NCBI GenBank assembly: GCA_947304185.1
Contig: CAMZAM010000018.1
Coordinates: 1-38,543 of the forward strand
Length of the DNA: 38,543 nucleotides
Source: an uncultured Bacteroidales bacterium
GTDB taxonomy: Bacteria > Bacteroidota > Bacteroidia > Bacteroidales > F082
Direction of reading: 5' to 3'
Shown: positions 32,789-38,543 of the stretch, piece by piece
Layout: the number at the start of each line of letters is the position of its first letter
Numbering within the stretch: position 1 is the stretch's first letter
Program-made: the position numbers and the translations under genes
Notes under the pieces: model-generated
What the model was told of the DNA's origin: nothing
Databases searched by the model: none
The model's input: the letters and a program-made list of their open reading frames with translations, nothing else

Positions 32789-35515
32789 TTACTTTTTTGA
32801 AGCCTTAATTGCAGCCTGTGCAGCAGCCAGTCTCGCAACCGGCACGCGGAATGGTGAGCATGAAACGTAGTTCAAGCCGCAGCTGTAGAAGAACTCTACT
32901 GATGCCGGGTCACCACCGTGCTCGCCGCAAACGCCGCACTTCAGGTTGTTTCTGGTCGAACGTCCGCGTTCAACACCCAACTTCACCAGCTGGCCAACGC
33001 CTTCCTGATCCAATGTGTTGAATGGATCGGCAGGGATGATCTTCTGGTCGATGTAGCTGTGAACGATTGAGTTGACGTCGTCGCGTGAGAAACCGAATGT
33101 CATCTGAGTCAAGTCGTTGGTGCCGAATGAGAAGAACTGTGCAACTTCAGCGATCTTGTCAGCGACTAATGTTGCGCGTGGGATCTCGATCATTGTGCCG
33201 TACATGTACTCAATAGTGACTTTGTATTTCTTTTCAATCTCAGCTTTGACGCGCTCTGCGATAGTTTTCTGATTTTCAAGCTCTTTCACGTTGATTGTGA
33301 GAGGAACCATGATCTCGAGATGTGGATGTTTCTTCTCCTTCATCAACTGTGCTGTAGCCTCAAACAAAGCACGGAACTGTGTCTCTGAAATCTCTGGATA
33401 AACGATACCGAGACGAACGCCGCGGAGACCCATCATCGGGTTGACTTCCTTAAGCTCTTCGATACGTTTCTGGAGCTTCTTGAGAGTGATGTTGTACTCA
33501 GGATCTGCAGCAACAGCTTTCTGCTTGTCGAGTGTATGAGGCACGAACTCGTGTAATGGTGGGTCCATCAAACGGAAGGTGACAGGTTTGCCGTCCAAAA
33601 CCTTCATGGTGGCCTTCACTGACTCGAGGATGTATGGCTCGATTTCTGCCAAAGCAGCCTTACGTGCTTCTGTGGTGTCAGCAAGGATCATCTTACGGAG
33701 TTTAGCAAGAGGTTTCTCGCTGTTCTTGCCGTAGAACATGTGCTCGATACGGAACAAGCCGATACCTTCAGCGCCGAAGCTGACAGCTCTCTGTGCGTCG
33801 TCCGGGTTATCAGCGTTGGTGCGGACACCCATCTTACGATATTTGTCGACGAGCTTCATGAACTCCTGGAAACGTTTGTTTTCTGTAGCGTCGATGGTCT
33901 TCACTGAACCGTCGTACACATAACCCTTAGTTCCATTAAGTGAAATGATGTCGCCTTCTTTGTATGTCTTTTCACCGATTTTCACAGTGCCTTCTTTCTC
34001 GTTGATATGGACAGCCTCGCAACCTACGATGCAGCATTTACCCCAGCCACGTGCAACCAAAGCTGCGTGTGAGGTCATACCGCCACGCTGTGTGAGGATA
34101 CCGTCAGCAGCGCGCATACCTTCAACGTCCTCAGGGTTGGTCTCTTCACGGACGAGGATGTTAGCCTGCTTTGCGTTTCTGTATTCCATAGCTTTCTCGC
34201 TGCTCAATGCGATTCTACCGACCGCACCGCCAGGACCTGCTGGAAGACCGTGAGCCAAAACGCTCTTGTTCTTCTCGTCTTTAGCGTCGAGGATAGGGTG
34301 GAGGAGCTCGTCGATCTGGTTGACACCGAGTCTCATGACAGCTGTGGCCTCGTCGATTCTGCCTTCGTGAAGCATGTCGAGAGCCATGTTGACTGCTGCA
34401 ACGCCAGTACGTTTACCTACACGGCACTGCAACATGTATAACTTACCGTCTTGAATTGTGAACTCGATATCGAGCATGTCTTTGTAGAAGTCTTCCAATG
34501 TGGCGCGAACGTCGCACAGCTCTTTGTAAGTCTGTGGCATAAGCTCTTCCATTGAAGGCATCTTCTTGTTTTTCTCGTTCTTGGTGGCTTTGTTCAATGG
34601 GTTAGGAGTGCGGATACCTGCCACGACGTCCTCGCCCTGAGCGTTAATCAGCCATTCGCCGTAGAACTTGTTGTCACCTGTTGCAGGGTCACGTGTGAAA
34701 GCAACACCTGTTGCTGAGTTTTCACCCATGTTACCGAACACCATGGTCTGCACGTTGACAGCTGTTCCCCAATCCTCAGGAATACCTTCGATTCTTCTGT
34801 ATGACACAGCTTTCTTACCGTTCCAGCTCTTGAACACGGCTCTGATACCGCCTTCAAGCTGCATCTCTGCGTCATCCGGGAACTCTGTTCCGAGTTCTTT
34901 CTTGATGATCTTCTTGAAATCCTCAGCCAAAGCCTTGAGCTCAGCAGCTGTGATTTCTGTATCTGACTTATAACCTCTCTTTGCCTTGAAAGCATCGAGT
35001 TTATCGTCCAAGATCTTACGGATACCTTTGCCCTTAACAGGATCTCTATCTTCAGCCTTCTCCATGACGACGTCAGCGTACATCATGATAAGACGGCGAT
35101 ATGAATCGTAAACGAAACGCTCGTTCTGTGTTTTAGCGATCAATCCAGGGATTGTTTTTGAGCAGAGACCAATATTCAAAACGGTGTCCATCATACCTGG
35201 CATTGACTGGCGCGCGCCTGAACGGCATGACACTAAGAGAGGATTCTTAGCATCGCCATATTTCATGCCCATGATTTTCTCCATATTCTTGATTCCTGCA
35301 TGAACCTCGTCCATCAAACCTGCTGGAAGCTGGCAGTTGTTAGCGTAATAAGCTGTGCAGCATTCAGTTGTGATTGTGAGACCTGCTGGAACCGGTAAAC
35401 CTAACAGACACATCTCTGCCAAGTTTGCACCTTTACCGCCCAACAAATTCTTCATTGTTGAGTTACCCTCGGCTGTACGGTTGCCGAAAAGATAAACGTA
35501 CTTGGTTTTTCCCAT
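32789..35515 (-). CDS. ppdK: Pyruvate, phosphate dikinase
   Basis: Interconverts pyruvate, ATP and phosphate with PEP, AMP and pyrophosphate; anaerobes use it in glycolysis or gluconeogenesis. 908 residues in three domains. The nucleotide-binding part (1-340) contains LLGGKGANLAEM and SGARQSMPGMMDTVLN. The swivelling phosphohistidine domain has His483 in GGMTSHAALVARGWGKCCIVG. The C-terminal PEP/pyruvate barrel (from about 540) has GLFRIEHMF, MGLRGVRLG and CGVCGEHGGDP. Its promoter box is at 35596-35603, giving a leader of about 75 bases. With pckA nearby, the window holds two enzymes at the PEP branch point. Confidence 0.98.
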   Translation of the reverse strand: MGKTKYVYLFGNRTAEGNSTMKNLLGGKGANLAEMCLLGLPVPAGLTITTECCTAYYANNCQLPAGLMDEVHAGIKNMEKIMGMKYGDAKNPLLVSCRSGARQSMPGMMDTVLNIGLCSKTIPGLIAKTQNERFVYDSYRRLIMMYADVVMEKAEDRDPVKGKGIRKILDDKLDAFKAKRGYKSDTEITAAELKALAEDFKKIIKKELGTEFPDDAEMQLEGGIRAVFKSWNGKKAVSYRRIEGIPEDWGTAVNVQTMVFGNMGENSATGVAFTRDPATGDNKFYGEWLINAQGEDVVAGIRTPNPLNKATKNEKNKKMPSMEELMPQTYKELCDVRATLEDFYKDMLDIEFTIQDGKLYMLQCRVGKRTGVAAVNMALDMLHEGRIDEATAVMRLGVNQIDELLHPILDAKDEKNKSVLAHGLPAGPGGAVGRIALSSEKAMEYRNAKQANILVREETNPEDVEGMRAADGILTQRGGMTSHAALVARGWGKCCIVGCEAVHINEKEGTVKIGEKTYKEGDIISLNGTKGYVYDGSVKTIDATENKRFQEFMKLVDKYRKMGVRTNADNPDDAQRAVSFGAEGIGLFRIEHMFYGKNSEKPLAKLRKMILADTTEARKAALAEIEPYILESVKATMKVLDGKPVTFRLMDPPLHEFVPHTLDKQKAVAADPEYNITLKKLQKRIEELKEVNPMMGLRGVRLGIVYPEISETQFRALFEATAQLMKEKKHPHLEIMVPLTINVKELENQKTIAERVKAEIEKKYKVTIEYMYGTMIEIPRATLVADKIAEVAQFFSFGTNDLTQMTFGFSRDDVNSIVHSYIDQKIIPADPFNTLDQEGVGQLVKLGVERGRSTRNNLKCGVCGEHGGDPASVEFFYSCGLNYVSCSPFRVPVARLAAAQAAIKASKK

Positions 35516-35595
35516 TTTTCTAATAATTATTTGTTGTTCTACTATATGATTTTCAATTTTTTAGCACTATTAGATGCCCATTTTTTTGAAAAGCG

Positions 35596-35603
35596 CAAAA
35601 TTA
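35596..35603 (-). promoter_or_regulatory. TAATTTTG -7 box for ppdK
   Basis: Minus-strand TAATTTTGCGC 80 bases before the ppdK ATG. The box for the divergent DnaJ-type gene (35648-35655) lies 45 bases away. Confidence 0.6.
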
Positions 35604-35647
35604 CTGTTTTTCTGAAAAATTTCCAAGAATTTTTTAAGAAAAATTTG

Positions 35648-35655
35648 TATCTTTG
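35648..35655 (+). promoter_or_regulatory. TATCTTTG -7 box for the TerB-DnaJ gene
   Basis: Exact consensus box ending 14 bases before the ATG at 35670; fixes that ATG or the one at 35673 rather than the upstream TTG. Confidence 0.75.
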
Positions 35656-35669
35656 TAAAAATTTTGAAA

Positions 35670-36503
35670 ATGATGAAATTTATAGGAGTCCTGATAGCGT
35701 TTTTAGCTATCAATATTGTAATAAGATTTTTTGATAGAAGAAGGCAAGGCGCTGATAATCAATTAAATGCGAATGGAGGATGTAGCCCAGGACTGATAGG
35801 AGCGGGGATAGGTTTTATAATAGGTGGCGGCCCTATCGGAGCTATCATCGGATATGCTCTCGGAACGATATTCGGCAAGAGTTATACCAAAGAAGATGTC
35901 GAATTTCTTGGTAAAACCCCGCGTCAAAAAGACTTTTCAGCGAGTTTATTGGTACTTTCAGCCGCTGTGATGAAAGCCGATGGCACCGTCAAAAAATCGG
36001 AGCTTGATTTTGTGAAAAGTTTCTTCCTTTCTAATTTCGGACAGGAACAGGCCGAGAAATATATCCTCACTTTACGTGAAATTCTCAAGCAGGACATCCA
36101 AATAGCCGAAGTGAGCGAGCAGATCGGCCGTTACATGAATTATTCGTCGAAACTGCAGCTGCTTCATTACCTCTTCGGCATCGCCTCCGCTGATGGACAA
36201 GTGCATGAACTAGAGATCAACGTGATTGAATCGATTTCGCGTTATATGGGTATCTATACCTCTGATTATGAATCAGTTAAAGCGATGTTTGTGAAGAAAG
36301 TCGACGATGCATATACCATCCTCGGCATCAATCCTACAGCTACAGATGATGAGGTTAAAAAAGCTTATCGCGAAATGGCAAAGAAAAATCATCCCGATAA
36401 AGTTGCTTATCTGGGCGATGATGTGCGTAATGCCGCTGAGAAGAAATTCCAGGAAATCAATGATGCTTACGACCGCATCAAGAAACAGCGCGGAATGGTG
36501 TAA
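35670..36503 (+). CDS. DjlA-like co-chaperone: membrane anchor, TerB-like and DnaJ domains
   Basis: 277 residues. An N-terminal transmembrane helix (1-20) and a glycine-rich hydrophobic stretch (about 40-65, LIGAGIGFIIGGGPIGAIIGYALG) come first. A TerB-like helical domain lies at about 88-200, with two copies of a DG motif (KADGTVKKSELDFV and SADGQVHELEINVI). A C-terminal J domain (about 212-272) carries the intact HPD tripeptide in KKNHPDKVAYLG, so it should stimulate a DnaK partner at the membrane. The architecture matches DjlA. Its TAA directly abuts the stop of the convergent porin gene. Confidence 0.9.
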   Translation: MMKFIGVLIAFLAINIVIRFFDRRRQGADNQLNANGGCSPGLIGAGIGFIIGGGPIGAIIGYALGTIFGKSYTKEDVEFLGKTPRQKDFSASLLVLSAAVMKADGTVKKSELDFVKSFFLSNFGQEQAEKYILTLREILKQDIQIAEVSEQIGRYMNYSSKLQLLHYLFGIASADGQVHELEINVIESISRYMGIYTSDYESVKAMFVKKVDDAYTILGINPTATDDEVKKAYREMAKKNHPDKVAYLGDDVRNAAEKKFQEINDAYDRIKKQRGMV

Positions 36504-38387
36504 CTATTTGTAAAGACGCCATCTCACGCCAAAGATGAACTTCGAATCCCTCATTGGGTAATGTGGCGTGGTGAAATACCTGTTGTCCTTACTTAAACTG
36601 TAGATATTCGTGTATCCCACGAAGATATTCGCACGCTTGATTTTAAACGTGATATAGAAATCCAAGAACGGATAATTCCCGATTTTTACGTCTTTCTGCA
36701 GATAAAACGTCCTCAGTGCAGGCATGTAAGCGTCGGCGTAATACTCTGTGAAATAATTGATTACGATGGCTGGCTGCATCATAGAAACACCTTTCACCAA
36801 ATTGACATTCCAGCCTAATTTCAATTTTGCATAGAATAATGGTAAATGTATAACATCTTTATTATCAGCGATTTGCATAGATGCTATACCGCCAATGTCG
36901 AAATGTTTCAGTCTAACGTCAAACTTGGCAAAAGCTGATGTAATATTAAGCGTTCCTGTATACTGAACAGGCTTGGCATTTTCACCGAAATAAATGTAAT
37001 GATCAATGGTTGTTTGTTTAAAACCTATTGATACCCAACGATATTCGTAGGATCCCTGAAGTCTAAGGTATGTTGACGGACTGAAATCGTTATGCCATCT
37101 GAAATTGTTCGAATAGTAAGTATCCTCAAACCAATCTGCTGATTGTCTTGTGAGATTAACATCAAACGCTAATGCGCCGTAATTCTTCTTATAAGTTCCT
37201 AAGAACTGTTTCCATTGGCCGTTCAATAGGAAGTCGCCTTCATGGTAGCCTCCGAAAATAAGTTCACCTTTACCAGTGATTCTTGCCGATTTCAGCAGAT
37301 TGATGATAATTCCTGCTTTTGCCCTGACATTCTGATAATCGACTTGTCCGAACTGCTCTCCGGTAATTATCTCCGTATAACCGTTATGATGAGTGTAGTT
37401 GTGTTCGGCACCGAATGTGAGATAGAATGGTATATCGTTGTTATATTTGTTGTAACCCAATGAGTTCCAACTGATTTCATTCTTTATCGTATAAAAAGTA
37501 AGGCTATCGAACGTCTCATCAGGATTTAGAACAGGATCGTATGCATCATAAAAATCTGATGATAAATCACTGTCTGTATATGCGTATCTATTCCTTTGAT
37601 AATCAATCGAATGGCTGATTCTTCCGATTGAACCTAACACGAAATATTGGTTAAGTCCGAAACCTGATACTTTTAGCACGTTGCTGGCTCTCATCAGATT
37701 CACCGGAATAACTGACTTATCAGTTTCTATCAGATCGACAAATATGGAGTCGTGAGTGATGCCTCCGTTCTCATAAACCTCGATTCTATTGGTGACATAA
37801 TAGCCGTTTACACCGTAACGTTCGTTTTTTGTATTCCAACGGAAATTACCGACAAAATAAAGGTTTCTGGCGAAGCTTCTCGGATAAACTGATGGCACAA
37901 AATCGATGTTGAAATTCAGCGTCACAAAGAATCTTGGAAGAAATTCCCTGCAGAAAAGCACATCGAAATGTTGTTCCTTTTTGCTGCCCATCATATAATG
38001 GATGTCGGTAAACGGCTGATATACAATAGGATAGCGGATTTTATCTTTTGTTATGATAAATCTGTCATAGGCTGCCAGATTGTTGTTAAAACCGATTGTA
38101 GTGGGGAAGGAGAACTCCAGATTTTTGTGTGCATGTCCTGAGTTACTGAGTTCCTGATAGTATTCAAATAGCGGGTTTGTCGGATCGTAGAATGAAGCTG
38201 AAAGGGTAGTGGTGTCCCAAACTTTCACGTCTCCAAGTTGTTGATTATCAAGCTTATCGTAAAAATATCTTACGAAAGTTGAATCGGTCGGAATAGAGTC
38301 GTTTGAGTGTAAAAGGGTAGAGCTTGCCATCAAAAAATGGCTTGTCATTACACCTATTAATAATAATATGACTCTTCTAATATTCAC
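36504..38387 (-). CDS. Putative outer-membrane porin (Porin_10 family)
   Basis: 627 residues, predicted outer-membrane beta-barrel. The N-terminus NIRRVILLLIGVMTSHFLMASS works as a signal peptide. The mature chain alternates short polar and aromatic strands with FxxxYxWxS-like edges, and it ends with FIFGVRWRLYK, a typical final strand. The segment YDPTNPLFEYYQELSNSGHAHKN and the later barrel pattern fit the Bacteroidota putative-porin family. The start codon is GTG at 38387, only four bases after the promoter box; the next in-frame ATG (38348) would cut the signal peptide. The substrate is unknown. Confidence 0.87.
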   Translation of the reverse strand: MNIRRVILLLIGVMTSHFLMASSTLLHSNDSIPTDSTFVRYFYDKLDNQQLGDVKVWDTTTLSASFYDPTNPLFEYYQELSNSGHAHKNLEFSFPTTIGFNNNLAAYDRFIITKDKIRYPIVYQPFTDIHYMMGSKKEQHFDVLFCREFLPRFFVTLNFNIDFVPSVYPRSFARNLYFVGNFRWNTKNERYGVNGYYVTNRIEVYENGGITHDSIFVDLIETDKSVIPVNLMRASNVLKVSGFGLNQYFVLGSIGRISHSIDYQRNRYAYTDSDLSSDFYDAYDPVLNPDETFDSLTFYTIKNEISWNSLGYNKYNNDIPFYLTFGAEHNYTHHNGYTEIITGEQFGQVDYQNVRAKAGIIINLLKSARITGKGELIFGGYHEGDFLLNGQWKQFLGTYKKNYGALAFDVNLTRQSADWFEDTYYSNNFRWHNDFSPSTYLRLQGSYEYRWVSIGFKQTTIDHYIYFGENAKPVQYTGTLNITSAFAKFDVRLKHFDIGGIASMQIADNKDVIHLPLFYAKLKLGWNVNLVKGVSMMQPAIVINYFTEYYADAYMPALRTFYLQKDVKIGNYPFLDFYITFKIKRANIFVGYTNIYSLSKDNRYFTTPHYPMRDSKFIFGVRWRLYK

Positions 38388-38391
38388 GATG

Positions 38392-38399
38392 CAAAGATA
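38392..38399 (-). promoter_or_regulatory. TATCTTTG -7 box for the porin gene
   Basis: Minus-strand TATCTTTGCATC followed at once by the GTG start, implying a leaderless transcript. Confidence 0.65.
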
Positions 38400-38408
38400 A
38401 AAATTTTA

Positions 38409-38470
38409 GTTTAAATGTTTACAGTTTACGGTTTAAAAGTTTTCTAAACGGTAAACAGTAAACTTTAAAC
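38409..38470. repeat. 62-base imperfect inverted repeat with GTTTAC units
   Basis: The left arm (38409-38435) has GTTTAC, GTTTACG and GTTTA units, and the right arm (38445-38470) is nearly its reverse complement, around the loop AAAGTTTTC. It lies between the rRNA terminator and the porin promoter box and covers the expected -33 position of that promoter. Confidence 0.75.
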
Positions 38471-38475
38471 AAAAA

Positions 38476-38498
38476 AAAGGAGCCTGTTGGGCTCCTTT
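38476..38498 (-). terminator. Terminator of the rRNA operon
   Basis: GGAGCC (38479-38484) pairs with GGCTCC (38490-38495) around TGTTG, extended by A/T pairs. Eight T follow on the minus strand. It lies just downstream of the 5S rRNA. Confidence 0.85.
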
Positions 38499-38505
38499 AA
38501 GGGTT

Positions 38506-38543
38506 TGGCGACGACCTACTTTCCCACAAGCTAATGCAGTATC
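38506..38543 (-). rRNA. rrf: 5S ribosomal RNA, 3' end only
   Basis: The minus strand reads GATACTGCATTAGCTTGTGG, then GAAAGTAGGTCGTCGCCAAAC. The GATACTGC and GGGAAAGTAGGTCG blocks are the conserved 3' part of bacterial 5S rRNA. The gene continues beyond the window edge; presumably 23S and 16S lie farther right. Confidence 0.88.

Noticed and set aside
1..38543. tRNA genes or CRISPR arrays
   Set aside because: No T-loop GTTCRANNC context with matching acceptor stem was seen by eye, and no regularly spaced repeats occur. A tRNAscan run would settle the tRNA point.

Overview
The window looks like chromosome of an anaerobic Bacteroidota organism, most likely order Bacteroidales and probably uncultured. 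The evidence is the repeated promoter box TAnnTTTG (usually TATCTTTGCA) 5-80 bases before start codons, the near absence of Shine-Dalgarno sites, and marker families: a BatA-type protein, a BT_3928-type DoxX protein, duplicated DUF1599, Porin_10 and a Bacteroidota-type ParC. Metabolism points to fermentation: glutamate dehydrogenase, an amino-acid:sodium symporter, the three [FeFe]-hydrogenase maturases, PEP carboxykinase and pyruvate phosphate dikinase.

Layout. 1-5036: the 3' part of gdhA, an AGCS symporter tightly followed by hydE, then convergent hydG. 5323-6510: hydF. Together hydE/G/F build the H-cluster; no hydrogenase structural gene is in the window. 6588-9606: an AT-rich island holding a UvrD-like helicase with an inserted PD-(D/E)XK-like domain. 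It is split by one in-frame TAA and bounded by related GC-rich sequences. 9760-16416: a solitary HicB-like protein, a BatA/vWA membrane protein, topoisomerase IV subunit A, a lipoprotein and a uracil-DNA-glycosylase-family protein. 16444-17685: an ORF6N protein with a PLD-like C-terminus behind an unusual leader. 17651-19449 (minus): cdaA and folP, separated by a 114-bp inverted-repeat element that supplies the end of folP. 19495-22197 (plus): DUF1599, a BT_3928-type protein and an ABC permease. 22198-25758: an ECF sigma factor, a membrane protein (probable anti-sigma) and two paralogous secreted proteins, lying between the BT_3928-type gene and tpiA. 25832-28635: tpiA, prmA and dnaN. 28717-35515: a secreted beta-helix protein, pckA, a lipid-A-type acyltransferase and ppdK. 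35670-38387: a TerB-DnaJ protein convergent with a porin. The right edge is the 3' end of a 5S rRNA on the minus strand with its terminator.

Most genes are housekeeping. The least ordinary parts are the interrupted helicase island, the sigma/anti-sigma/secreted-pair module, the ORF6N-PLD gene with its leader and palindromic duplication, the repeat element captured by folP, a GTAGAGACG palindrome reused three times at gene ends, and a clamp-binding-like QLTLF at the C-terminus of ParC. I did not find a clearly new multi-gene system; the sigma module and the helicase island are the best candidates.
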